DNA from: Novosphingobium barchaimii LL02
GTDB lineage: Bacteria; Pseudomonadota; Alphaproteobacteria; Sphingomonadales; Sphingomonadaceae
DNA: 64,000 nucleotides
Reading direction: 5' to 3'
NCBI RefSeq assembly: GCF_001046635.1
Contig: NZ_KQ130454.1
Span: 255,501 to 319,500 of the forward strand
Part shown: piece by piece, positions 46,346 to 55,229 of the stretch
How positions within the stretch are numbered: position 1 is the stretch's first letter
How the letters are laid out: each line of letters starts with the position of its first letter
Position numbers and translations under genes: made by a program
The notes under the pieces: model-generated
What the model was told of the DNA's origin: nothing
Seen by the model: the letters and a program-made list of their open reading frames with translations, nothing else
Database searches by the model: none

Positions 46346-48133
46346 ATGAGCAGTCGGGGTTTCCCGTGGTCGCTGCTGGGCATAGCGGCGACCAGCGATA
46401 CCAAGGCCATCCGCAGCGCCTATGCCGCCCGCATCAAGGCGATGGACCTCGACAGCGACGTCGAAGGCTACGCACAACTGAGAGGCGCCCGCGACACCGC
46501 GCTGCGACTGGCAAAGACGATGCCCCCGCCGGCCGCAGAGCAGGCGCCCGAACCGGGTGCTGAACCCGAGTGGCAGCTGGCTCCTGAAACGGTGCCCCCA
46601 CCAGCCCCGGAAACGCAGGCGCACCTGTCCAAACCTCCCGCTCCGCCGCCGCCGCCGCCGGAGCCACTGGCATCGCCGCAATGGCCCCATGCCGCGCCCA
46701 CGCTTGGCGGTGATTGGCAGGCCGACCCCGCACTCTCGGCCCGCGCTGCCCAGCCGCAAGGCGACCAACTGCTAGGCCGCGTATCGCCCGAGCCTACCGC
46801 CTCCAGCGAAACTGCAGGCCGCGAGGCTGCGGCGCCGACCAGCGCCGACCCTTTCGCCGTCCCCCTGCTCGAAGGCTTCGAAAACGCCGCGGCGGTGGGC
46901 CAGCAATCGCAGCAATCGCCCTTCGCCCGGCTCGCCGCGATGCTGGACGCCGATGCCCCGGCGGGCCTTTCCCCGATGGACGAGGGCGACGAAGCCCGCG
47001 CCCGCATGCTGCTGGGCGAGGTTCTCGAAACCGTCCACCACTCCGACATCGGGCGGCAGGGCGAGATGGAAACCTGGCTCGCCGGGCTGCTGGCCGATGC
47101 CTGGCCCCGCAGCGCACCCCTGCTGGAAGATGCCGCCGCTGCTTTCGACTGGGAACGCGAATGGGGCAAGATCGACGCGCGCCCCGCCATCGACTATCTG
47201 GGCGCGCGCCTTCGCGGCTATCGTTTTGAACGCAAGGTCCGGCAAAAGGGCCACCGCTACCACAAGGCCTGGACCGAACTGGCCCGTCCGGGAAAAGCCG
47301 GTCCGCTGCGCCACCTGCGCGCCAACGGCGCCGATGTGCGCGGCCTGCTCACCGGCATTCGCAAGCATTTCCCGGAGCTGGAGGAGCGCCTCGACGCACG
47401 GCGGATCGCATCGTGGGAAGGCGGCAACAGCTGGCTTACCGGGACGATCGTGCTGGGCGGATTGATCATCCTCGGCTTTCTGGTCAGCCTGGCGGATTCC
47501 AGGGGCGGTGGACCCGATGCGCGCGCGCAGGCCCTCGCCGCGACGGTGGCCGACGTCTTCGGGCTGCCCCATGATCCCGACTGGCTGCGCCAGCACCAGC
47601 CCGAATTAGCGGCCAAGCTGGCGGACAGCGCCCAGTTCACGCCCGACGGCAAGGCGGACCTCACCGCCAGCATGATGCGGGGTCTCGATATCGTCCGGGG
47701 GCGGACCTACCTCGTCGGCCGCCAACTTGAAGGCGAGGATTTCGAGACGACGATGCGCCTTCGCCTCGCTCTTCTGAAGGCCGCACAGGCGGACAGTGCC
47801 ATCGCCTGCCACACGATGATGACCTTCGCCTCCACCCCGCCGACCACACTGGTCCCCCTGGAAGTGCGCGGGAAAGAACGCGCTTTTTACGCCAGCCTTG
47901 CATCGCGCGGGCTACTGAAGGTGCCCGCAAAGCTCGAAGGCTCCTCGGCCAGTGTACCGGGCGTACTGGTGGCCAAGGTCATCGCCGCGACGAAACTGAG
48001 CAAGCAGGAGGTCGGCCTGGCCATGCAGGGCAAGAGCAACGACGCCCACCGCTGCGCCGCCACGGTGGCGCTGCTGGAGGCCACACTGGATTGGAAGGGC
48101 GAAGGACGCCAGGCAATACTGCGAACGCTTTAA
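46346..48133 (+). CDS. J-like membrane protein partnered with the Hsp70
   Basis: The 595-residue protein begins with a degenerate J domain (FPWSLLGIAATSDTKAIRSA, then YAARIKAMDLDSDVEGYAQL) resembling DjlB/DjlC, but the HPD tripeptide needed to stimulate Hsp70 ATPase is not present. A Pro/Ala-rich linker (about 54-115, with PPAPPPPPPEP) follows, then a helical middle domain with DWEREWGKIDARPAIDYLGARL-like sequence. One membrane helix lies near 365-385 (TGTIVLGGLIILGFLVSLA), followed by a C-terminal domain of about 200 residues. I do not recognise the last domain. Its tight spacing after hscC suggests a functional pair. Confidence 0.75.
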   Translation: MSSRGFPWSLLGIAATSDTKAIRSAYAARIKAMDLDSDVEGYAQLRGARDTALRLAKTMPPPAAEQAPEPGAEPEWQLAPETVPPPAPETQAHLSKPPAPPPPPPEPLASPQWPHAAPTLGGDWQADPALSARAAQPQGDQLLGRVSPEPTASSETAGREAAAPTSADPFAVPLLEGFENAAAVGQQSQQSPFARLAAMLDADAPAGLSPMDEGDEARARMLLGEVLETVHHSDIGRQGEMETWLAGLLADAWPRSAPLLEDAAAAFDWEREWGKIDARPAIDYLGARLRGYRFERKVRQKGHRYHKAWTELARPGKAGPLRHLRANGADVRGLLTGIRKHFPELEERLDARRIASWEGGNSWLTGTIVLGGLIILGFLVSLADSRGGGPDARAQALAATVADVFGLPHDPDWLRQHQPELAAKLADSAQFTPDGKADLTASMMRGLDIVRGRTYLVGRQLEGEDFETTMRLRLALLKAAQADSAIACHTMMTFASTPPTTLVPLEVRGKERAFYASLASRGLLKVPAKLEGSSASVPGVLVAKVIAATKLSKQEVGLAMQGKSNDAHRCAATVALLEATLDWKGEGRQAILRTL

Positions 48134-48206
48134 CGCGGGCGTTCACGCCTCACTCATCCGCGCTGCGGTACACCGCTGTTCATATAGTGGAACAGGAGAG
48201 TGCCTC

Positions 48207-48875
48207 ATGCCGATCCGACCCTTGCCGCTTGTCGCCCTGACCGCCGCCCTGTGCCTTGGCGCGGCCGCCGTCGCCGCCTGGCCCGAAACGCCCGCCAACG
48301 CTGCCGCCTTCCCTGCTCCTCCGGCCGAGAAACCCGGGATCAAGGGGGATCAGGTCGCCGTGCTGGCCGGCGGATGCTTCTGGGGCATCGAAGGACTGTT
48401 CGAACACGTTCGCGGGGTGAAGTCCGTGACCGCCGGTTATGCCGGGGGCGTGAAGGCGGATGCCACCTACCGAGCCGTCTCCACCGAAAAGACCGGCCAT
48501 GCCGAAGCGGTGCGCGTGGTCTACGATCCATCGCAGGTAAGCTACGGCACCTTGCTCAAGGTGTTCTTCTCGGTCGGCCACGATCCTACGCAGGTCAACC
48601 GCCAGTTCCCCGATGTCGGCCCCAGCTACCGCTCGGCCATCTTCCCGCAGAACTCCGCCCAGCGTGAAGTCGCCGCCAGCTACATCGCGGCGCTGGGCAA
48701 GGCGCAGGCGTTTTCCAAACCGATCGCCACGAAGATCGAGACAGGCGCCTTCTATCCGGCGGAAAGCTACCATCAGGACTTCCTGCGCAGGAACCCCGAT
48801 AACGGCTACATCCGCCGCTACGACGCGCCCAAGCTGGCCGCACTGCGCACGACCTGGCCGGCGCTCTATCGATAG
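48207..48875 (+). CDS. msrA: Peptide-methionine (S)-S-oxide reductase MsrA, probably exported
   Basis: The 222-residue protein has a signal peptide (MPIRPLPLVALTAALCLGAA, then AVAAWPETPANA) and the MsrA catalytic domain with nucleophilic Cys in AGGCFWGIEG, GYAGG, GHAEAVRVVYDP and YHQDFL. It repairs methionine sulfoxide. The signal peptide suggests a periplasmic location, unlike cytoplasmic MsrA of E. coli; the electron donor in the periplasm is not evident. It stands alone, 73 bp after the J-like gene. Confidence 0.93.
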   Translation: MPIRPLPLVALTAALCLGAAAVAAWPETPANAAAFPAPPAEKPGIKGDQVAVLAGGCFWGIEGLFEHVRGVKSVTAGYAGGVKADATYRAVSTEKTGHAEAVRVVYDPSQVSYGTLLKVFFSVGHDPTQVNRQFPDVGPSYRSAIFPQNSAQREVAASYIAALGKAQAFSKPIATKIETGAFYPAESYHQDFLRRNPDNGYIRRYDAPKLAALRTTWPALYR

Positions 48876-48923
48876 GTCCTCGTCCGGGGGCGGACTGAAT
48901 TGACAGTTTTTGATAGGGCAAAT

Positions 48924-49016
48924 ACCGTCATCCTGAACTTGTTTCAGGATCCATCTATCCGGTCGAGCGGCAGTGTGAGCGGCAAGATAGACCCTAGAAC
49001 AAGTTCAGGGTGACGG
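48924..49016. repeat. Interspersed inverted repeat, copy A
   Basis: The left arm ACCGTCATCCTGAACTTGTT continuing to 48960 is matched, inverted, by the right arm ending AAGTTCAGGGTGACGGT near 49016. Each arm also contains its own small palindrome CCTGAACTTGTTTCAGG. Copies B and C are at 52035-52126 and 61550-61685. All lie between genes. Confidence 0.8.
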
Positions 49017-49073
49017 TGTGAACGGGTGGACGGCCGGATTTTTAGACAAAGCCGAATGTCGATCGACTCTGGA

Positions 49074-50261
49074 TCAGATCGCCAGTCCGGCCGCCCGCGC
49101 GCTCGCCCAGGCCCACTGGAAGTTGTAGCCGCCCAGCCAGCCGGTGACGTCCACCGCCTCGCCGATCGCGTAAAGGCCCGGGCTCTTGCGTGCTTCCATC
49201 GTCTTGGATGAAAGCTCGGCGGTGTCGATGCCGCCGGCGGTGACTTCGGCTTTCGCAAACCCTTCCGAGCCATCAGGAACGAACGGCCAGCGCGCCAGCC
49301 GCGCCTCTGCCGCGCCCAAAGCCTTGTCGGACAGATTGCCGATCTCTCCTTCGATGCCTAGCCGTTCGCACAGGGCATCGGCCAGCCGTTCGGGCAGGCC
49401 ATCGCCCATCGCCTTGCGGAAGGAGAGGCGTGGCCGCTCGCGCTTCACGGCTTTCAGCCAGCCTTCTGGCCGGTCCGGCACGAATTGCGCGGTTACGGTA
49501 TCGCCGCGCTTCCAGTAGCTGGAAATCTGCAGGATCGAGGGGCCGGAAAGCCCGCGGTGCGTGAACAGCGCCGCCTCGCGAAAGGCGGGCGCCTTGGCCG
49601 CACTGGGCCCGCACCGCACGACGATCTCGGTGGAAACGCCTGACAGGTCGCGGAACAGCGCTTCCTCGCCCGGCAGGGTCAGCGGCACCAGCGCCGGGCG
49701 CGGCTGCACCACCTTGAGGCCGAACTGGCGCGCAAGGTCATAGGCGAAGGCCGTCGCGCCCATCTTGGGGATCGACGGGCCGCCGGTGGCGATCACCAGC
49801 GCCGCAGCGCTCGCGCTGCTTTGCCCGTAATCGACCCGGTAACGCCCATCGGCATACTCGACCCCGCCGACCCCATCGCCGCAATGGACGGTGACATCGC
49901 CCTTGGCGCATTCCTCCAGCAGCATCGCGACGATCTGCTTGGCAGAGCCGTCGCAGAACAGCTGGCCCAGCGTCTTTTCATGCCAGGCGATGTCGTAGGC
50001 TTCGATCAGCGCCAGGAAATCCGCCGGAGTGTAGCGGCTGAGCGCGGACTTGGCGAAATGCGGATTGCTCGCCAGATAGCGGTCCGGCGCGGTGTGCAGG
50101 TTAGTGAAATTGCACCGCCCGCCGCCGGAGATGAGGATCTTCTTGCCCGGCTGGTCGGCATGGTCGAGCAGCAGTACCCGCTTGCCGCGCTGGCCGGCCG
50201 TGGCCGCGCAGAACAGGCCGGCGGCACCGGCGCCCAGAATGATGGCGTCGTATTCGTTCAT
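49074..50261 (-). CDS. HI0933/BaiN-family flavoprotein
   Basis: This 395-residue FAD protein has the dinucleotide site AIILGAGAAGLFCAATAG, the family signature ISGGGRCNFTN, ATGGPSIPKMGATAFAYDLA, and the closing GEAVDVTGWLGGYNFQWAW with FAD contacts. The family (HI0933, YhiN, BaiN) includes flavoprotein reductases, but most members have unknown physiological substrates. The ATG at 50261 lies 8 bp past the stop of the next flavoprotein gene upstream, so the two form an operon. Confidence 0.88.
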   Translation of the reverse strand: MNEYDAIILGAGAAGLFCAATAGQRGKRVLLLDHADQPGKKILISGGGRCNFTNLHTAPDRYLASNPHFAKSALSRYTPADFLALIEAYDIAWHEKTLGQLFCDGSAKQIVAMLLEECAKGDVTVHCGDGVGGVEYADGRYRVDYGQSSASAAALVIATGGPSIPKMGATAFAYDLARQFGLKVVQPRPALVPLTLPGEEALFRDLSGVSTEIVVRCGPSAAKAPAFREAALFTHRGLSGPSILQISSYWKRGDTVTAQFVPDRPEGWLKAVKRERPRLSFRKAMGDGLPERLADALCERLGIEGEIGNLSDKALGAAEARLARWPFVPDGSEGFAKAEVTAGGIDTAELSSKTMEARKSPGLYAIGEAVDVTGWLGGYNFQWAWASARAAGLAI

Positions 50262-50269
50262 GGCGAAAC

Positions 50270-51904
50270 TCACGCGCCTGCTTCCACCGGCACGAGGTCG
50301 AGCGCGAGCGCCTCGGCCACACGGATACCGTCGACGGCGGCGGACAGGATGCCCCCGGCGTAGCCCGCGCCTTCGCCCGCCGGGTAAAGCCCGCGCGTGT
50401 TGAGGCTCTGGAAATCGCGGCCGCGCGTGAAGCGCACCGGCGAGGACGTGCGCGTTTCCACCCCCGTCATGACGACGTCGGGGTGATCGTAGCCGGGCAC
50501 CTGCCGGCCGAACACCGGCAGCGCCTCGCGGATCGCCTCGACCACATAGTCCGGCAGGCACTGCGCAAGATCGGTAAGGTGGACGCCGGGCTGATAGCTG
50601 GGGATCACCTCGCCAAGTTCGGTCGAAGCGCGGCCGGCAAGGAAATCGCCCAGCTTCTGGCCCGGCGCCTTGTAGGTGGACCCTCCGGCGGTGAAGGCCA
50701 GCTTCTCGAACTTGCGCTGCAGGGCGATGCCCGCCAGCGGGTGGCCGGGGAAATCGCGCTCGGGCGTGATGTCGACGACGAGGCCCGAGTTGGCGTTGAA
50801 TTCGGCGCGCGAATACTGGCTCATGCCGTTGGTGACGACGCCGCCCTCCTCGCTGGACGATGCCACCACGCGCCCGCCCGGACACATGCAGAAGGAATAG
50901 ACGGTGCGCCCGTTACCGGCCTGGTACGATGTCGCGTAAGACGCCGCGCCCAGGATCGGATTGCCGGCGCAGGGGCCGAAGCGCGCCTTGTCGATCCAGC
51001 TTTGCGGATGCTCGATGCGCACACCGATGGCGAAGGGCTTGGCCTCGACATGGACGCCGCGTTCGTGAAGCACCTCGAACGTATCGCGCGCGGAGTGTCC
51101 CACCGCCATGATGACGTGACCGGTTTCCAGAAATTCGCCGTCCGAAAGGTGCAGGCCCTTGAGGCGGCGGGTTCCGTCCGCGTCTTCCTCGATGGCGAAA
51201 TCGTCCACGCGGGTGCTGAAGCGGTATTCGCCGCCCAGCGCTTCGATCGTCTCGCGCATCGACATCACCATGGTGACGAGGCGGAAGGTGCCGATATGCG
51301 GGTGGGCCTCGGTCAGGATGTCATCGGGGGCGCCGGCCTTGACGAATTCGGTCAGGACCTTGCGGCCCAGATGACGCGAATCCTTGATGCGACTGTAGAG
51401 CTTGCCGTCGGAGAACGTGCCTGCCCCGCCCTCGCCGAACTGGACATTGCTTTCCGGGTTCAATTCCGAGCGGCGCCACAGGCCCCAGGTATCCTGGGTC
51501 CGTTCCCGCACCGCCTTGCCGCGCTCGATGATGATCGGTCTGAGGCCCATCTGCGCCAGCACCAGCGCGGCAAGCAGGCCGCACGGCCCCGCCCCGATCA
51601 CCACCGGACGCGGCCCCGCATAGCCTTCGGGCGCACGCGTGACGAACTTGTAGGCGGTGTCGGGCGCAGGTCGCACATGCTGGTCGCCGGCAAAGCGAGC
51701 GAGCACATCGGGTTCATCGCGCACTTCGACGTCGAGCGAGTAGATCAGCTTGATCGCGTTCTTGCGCCGGGCGTCGTTGCCCCGGCGCACCACGGTCACC
51801 CGTTCAAGGTCGGTGGGCGCGATTTCCAGGCGCGAGGCTACCGCCGCGTCGAGGTCGGCGGGGGTGTGGTCAAGGGGCAGGGCAAGATCGGTCAGGCGAA
51901 GCAT
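50270..51904 (-). CDS. COG2509-type FAD-dependent dehydrogenase
   Basis: The 544-residue protein has an N-terminal domain of about 100 residues (LRLTDLALPLDHTPADLDAA), then the FAD site PVVIGAGPCGLLAALVLAQM, NVQFGEGGAGTFSDGKLYS, VIMAVGHSARDTFEVLHERG, SFCMCPGGRVV and LYPAGEGAGYAGGI. This matches the uncharacterised COG2509 oxidoreductases. The ATG at 51904 has AAAGG eight bases upstream and is preferred to an ATG at 51922. Function unknown. Confidence 0.88.
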   Translation of the reverse strand: MLRLTDLALPLDHTPADLDAAVASRLEIAPTDLERVTVVRRGNDARRKNAIKLIYSLDVEVRDEPDVLARFAGDQHVRPAPDTAYKFVTRAPEGYAGPRPVVIGAGPCGLLAALVLAQMGLRPIIIERGKAVRERTQDTWGLWRRSELNPESNVQFGEGGAGTFSDGKLYSRIKDSRHLGRKVLTEFVKAGAPDDILTEAHPHIGTFRLVTMVMSMRETIEALGGEYRFSTRVDDFAIEEDADGTRRLKGLHLSDGEFLETGHVIMAVGHSARDTFEVLHERGVHVEAKPFAIGVRIEHPQSWIDKARFGPCAGNPILGAASYATSYQAGNGRTVYSFCMCPGGRVVASSSEEGGVVTNGMSQYSRAEFNANSGLVVDITPERDFPGHPLAGIALQRKFEKLAFTAGGSTYKAPGQKLGDFLAGRASTELGEVIPSYQPGVHLTDLAQCLPDYVVEAIREALPVFGRQVPGYDHPDVVMTGVETRTSSPVRFTRGRDFQSLNTRGLYPAGEGAGYAGGILSAAVDGIRVAEALALDLVPVEAGA

Positions 51905-52034
51905 CGCAGCGCCTTTATACATTCATGCCGCCCAGCGCCATCACCGCCTTGCAGGGCGGCGATGGCGCGAGCGAGCAGGCAGCAAAACGGCCCGGTTGTT
52001 CTTGGACGGGTAGCGGGGCCAATCGACAATCCAC

Positions 52035-52126
52035 ACCGTCATCCTGAACTCGTTTCAGGATCCATCCATCCGGCCGGGCGGTAGTGCTGATGGCAAGATG
52101 GACCCTGAACCGAGTCCAGGGAGACG
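52035..52126. repeat. Interspersed inverted repeat, copy B
   Basis: The left arm ACCGTCATCCTGAACTCGTT extends to about 52074; the inverted right arm ends GAGTCCAGGGAGACG near 52126. Sequence and arm layout match copy A almost base for base, including GGATCCATC next to the left palindrome. Confidence 0.8.
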
Positions 52127-52180
52127 TTGCGGGATATTGGACGGCTGCGCTATTCGAGAAAGGTCAATGCCCCACTTCCC

Positions 52181-54163
52181 TTAACCCGCCAGCTTGCAGG
52201 TCCGGCGGTAGAGCAGCGCCGTCAGCGCGAAGAACAGCGCGGTGCCGCCCACCAGCGCCGGAACCTCGAAGCCCTCGCCCACCAGCGCCAGCGGCGCGTC
52301 GCTGCCCGATGCGGCGACGATGCCGGCGAACGTCACGCCCCACAGGCTTTCGCCCACGATCAGGCCGGTCGCGGTCAGCACGCCCATGCGCAGCGCGAAT
52401 TCCGGGTCCCTGCGGCGCCCGGCCCAGGTTTCGTAGAAATGGCCCAGCACCGATCCGATGACCACGGGCAGGATCGCGGCCATCGGCAGGTAGATGCCGA
52501 TGCCCACGCCCAGCGGCGGCAGGCGCAGCTTGCCCAGCGCGCCCAGCACTTCGTCGAGAATCACGAAGACCACTCCGGCCGCAGCGCCCCAGCCGATCAT
52601 CGTCCAGTTGAGATCGCCGCCCAGCACGCCCTTGGCCAGCGACGAGATCAGCGCGGCCTGCGGTGCGGGCAGCGCATTGGGTCCGGCGCCCGGCATACCG
52701 GCGAAACCGAAGGCGGTGTTGAGCAGGTCCAGCACCGGCGGGATCACCAGCGAGCCGAAGATCACGCCGATCACCAGCGCGACCTGCTGCTTCCACGGCG
52801 TCGCGCCGACGAGTTGCCCCGTCTTGAGGTCCTGCAGATTGTCGTTCGAGATCGTCGCCACCCCGAAGACCACGCCGGTGACGATCAGCGCATAAGCGAC
52901 CAGCGCCTCGGTCGTCGCGGCGCCCTGCTCGCGGCCAAACAGGCCCACCAGCATCAGCGATGCCGCGACGACAGACAGGATGCCGATGCCCGAAACCGGC
53001 GAGTTGGAGGCACCGATCAGGCCCGCCATATAGCCGCAGACCGCCGCGATCATCAGCCCGAATACGACAATGAACACAACCGCGCCCGCGATCAGCGCCA
53101 CCTCACTGCCCGCCAGCGGACCACCGGCGATGACACTCCACAGCAGGATCGCGATCGGCACCAGCATCGCCAGCGAGCCGAAGAACACCGCCGAGATCGG
53201 CAGGTCGCGCTCCTCCAGCGCCAGCGCCTCTCCCGAATGGCGCGCGCGGCTGGCGGCCATGGCGGAACGGATGCCGCCCACCACTGGCCCGGCGATACGC
53301 AGCAGGGTCCATACCGCCGCGACGCCGATCACGCCGGCACCAAAAAAGCGCACGTCGGCGGAGAATACGCTCCCGGCCCAGGCCGCAACATCGCCGCTCT
53401 GCGGGTTCTGCGCGGTCAGGATGGGGAGCAGCACCCACCAGCCGATGGCCAGGCCAAGAAACATCGCCATGCCCACCGAAAGGCCGACCAGATGCCCGAC
53501 GCCCAGCAGGGCAAAGGAAAGCCCGCCCGAAATGCCGGTCGCACCCGCACCGGCGCGGAACCATACGGCGGCCTCGCCCGCGACCAGCCGGGTCTGGGTC
53601 AGGATCGCGAAGCCCACCGAGGCCAGCGAATTCCAGATCAGCACCGACAGGCCCTTGGCGCTTTCCTCGGCCCCTTCGCGTGAACCGGAACCTATGCGCA
53701 GCACTTCGGCGGCGGCGTGGCCTTCGGGGTAAGGCAGCGGTGTGTCGACTACCAGCGCCCGGCGCAGCGGCACCGAGAACAATACGCCCAGAATGCCGCC
53801 AGTGCCGGTGATCGCGGCGGTGGTCCAGTAGGGGAAGCCCTGCCACCAGCCGATCATGACAAGGCCCGGGAGCACGAAGATGATCGCCGCCAGAGTGCCC
53901 GCCGCGCTGGCGACGGTCTGGACGATGTTGTTCTCCCAGATCGTCGAATCGCGAAAACCGCGCAGGATCGCCATCGAGATGACCGCAGCCGGGATCGAGG
54001 TGGCGAACGTCAGCCCGACCTTCAGGCCGAGATAGACGTTGGCGGCAGTGAACAGCAGCGTGATCAGCCCGCCCAGAACGACGGCGCGGAAAGTCAGCTC
54101 TCTGGCGGAGCGGGCCCCAGTCTGCGCCTGCCCAGCCTGTGCCTGTACCGTTTCGCCTGCCAT
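52181..54163 (-). CDS. OPT-family oligopeptide transporter
   Basis: The 660-residue membrane protein has about 14-16 hydrophobic helices and OPT-family stretches such as FTAANVYLGLKVGLTFATSI, PLPYPEGHAAAEVLRIG, ASNSPVSGIGILSVVAASL and NDNLQDLKTGQLVGATPWKQ. Bacterial OPT proteins import small peptides or metal chelates with protons. The ATG at 54163 has AGGA five bases upstream and follows the soluble N terminus MAGETVQAQAGQAQTG; an ATG at 54238 would add 25 residues. Confidence 0.92.
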   Translation of the reverse strand: MAGETVQAQAGQAQTGARSARELTFRAVVLGGLITLLFTAANVYLGLKVGLTFATSIPAAVISMAILRGFRDSTIWENNIVQTVASAAGTLAAIIFVLPGLVMIGWWQGFPYWTTAAITGTGGILGVLFSVPLRRALVVDTPLPYPEGHAAAEVLRIGSGSREGAEESAKGLSVLIWNSLASVGFAILTQTRLVAGEAAVWFRAGAGATGISGGLSFALLGVGHLVGLSVGMAMFLGLAIGWWVLLPILTAQNPQSGDVAAWAGSVFSADVRFFGAGVIGVAAVWTLLRIAGPVVGGIRSAMAASRARHSGEALALEERDLPISAVFFGSLAMLVPIAILLWSVIAGGPLAGSEVALIAGAVVFIVVFGLMIAAVCGYMAGLIGASNSPVSGIGILSVVAASLMLVGLFGREQGAATTEALVAYALIVTGVVFGVATISNDNLQDLKTGQLVGATPWKQQVALVIGVIFGSLVIPPVLDLLNTAFGFAGMPGAGPNALPAPQAALISSLAKGVLGGDLNWTMIGWGAAAGVVFVILDEVLGALGKLRLPPLGVGIGIYLPMAAILPVVIGSVLGHFYETWAGRRRDPEFALRMGVLTATGLIVGESLWGVTFAGIVAASGSDAPLALVGEGFEVPALVGGTALFFALTALLYRRTCKLAG

Positions 54164-54328
54164 CGTGTCCTGCCTGCCTGTCTGAACTTGCCGGCGTTCT
54201 TGGCATGGCGGCAAGGATCGCGACAGCGCAAATCGCACGGCCAGCGCTGCGCGATTTGTTGCCTGCCACGCGAAAAGGTCGTGCCGGTTTCACGACCCCG
54301 TCACATCGCACCCGGATAAGGGCCGACC

Positions 54329-55225
54329 ATGGATAAATCGACGCGATCTGTGTCCGGGCCTAACCCGGCGGAACGAATACGTGGCACAGCGCCGCTGCGG
54401 GTGATCGTGCTTGCCGGTGGGAAAGCCGGTGCGGACCCGCTCGCGCAGGCTTTCGGCATGTCGCACCGCTGCCTGATCCCTTTGGCCGGGCGCCCGCTGG
54501 TGGCCCACGTATTGCAGATCGCCGCGCTCCACCCCGCGGTGGAAAGCCTGGCCGTATCGGTTGAGCGGGAGGCCTTCGAAGGCCTGTTCGACGTACTTTC
54601 GCAGCTTCCCGGCCGCGGCATCGTCAAGCTGGTGGAAGCGCGCGAAAACATCGTCGACAGCGTCCAGGCCGCAGCGCAGGGCTGGGACGGCCCGCTGCTT
54701 ATCACCACCGCCGACCATGCCCTGCTTTCCGCCGGATCGATCGACGCCATGATCGAGGCGCTGGGCGCTGCCGGCGGGGCTCAGGTCGCCGTCGCCATGG
54801 CCCGCCGCGAAACCGTGCGCAGCGCCAACCCGGACGACACCCTGCTGTTCCACGAATTCGCCGACGACGCCTATGCCAGCTGCAACCTCTACGCGCTGGC
54901 CGGGCCGGACGCGCTGGCCGCAGCCCAGGTCTTTCGCGGCGGCGGGCAGTTCGCCGGCAATGCCTGGCGGGTGATGCGCGCCTTCGGATTCGTCAATCTG
55001 GTGCTGCTGCGGCTGCGCGCGGTGACGCTGGCCGATGCCATGGTCCGCGTCTCCGCCCGGCTGGGCCTGCGCATCGCGCCGGTGGTGCTGGACGACGGAT
55101 CGCAGGCGCTCGACGTCGACGACGTGAACAGCCATGCGCTGGCCGAACGCCTCCTCGAAGCGCGCGCCGGGCTGGCCGGCGCTGCCTCGAAGAACCCTGC
55201 CAAAACGTGGCGAGCCCTGGGCTAG
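54329..55225 (+). CDS. MobA-like NTP-transferase domain protein
   Basis: This 298-residue protein has a nucleotidyltransferase fold beginning VIVLAGGKAGADPLAQAFG near residue 26, then CLIPLAGRPLVAHVLQIAAL and a likely metal Asp in LLITTADHALL. It resembles MobA-like and sugar-phosphate nucleotidyltransferases, but the classical GGxSxRMG loop is altered. It is divergent from the OPT gene; the substrate is unknown. The stop at 55225 is 4 bp from the end of the convergent TonB receptor. Confidence 0.8.
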   Translation: MDKSTRSVSGPNPAERIRGTAPLRVIVLAGGKAGADPLAQAFGMSHRCLIPLAGRPLVAHVLQIAALHPAVESLAVSVEREAFEGLFDVLSQLPGRGIVKLVEARENIVDSVQAAAQGWDGPLLITTADHALLSAGSIDAMIEALGAAGGAQVAVAMARRETVRSANPDDTLLFHEFADDAYASCNLYALAGPDALAAAQVFRGGGQFAGNAWRVMRAFGFVNLVLLRLRAVTLADAMVRVSARLGLRIAPVVLDDGSQALDVDDVNSHALAERLLEARAGLAGAASKNPAKTWRALG

Positions 55226-55229
55226 CCGC

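Noticed and set aside
44542-46410. Open frame of 622 codons on the minus strand opposite the Hsp70 gene
   Set aside because: It lies fully antisense to a protein with clear Hsp70 motifs; its sequence shows no family feature.
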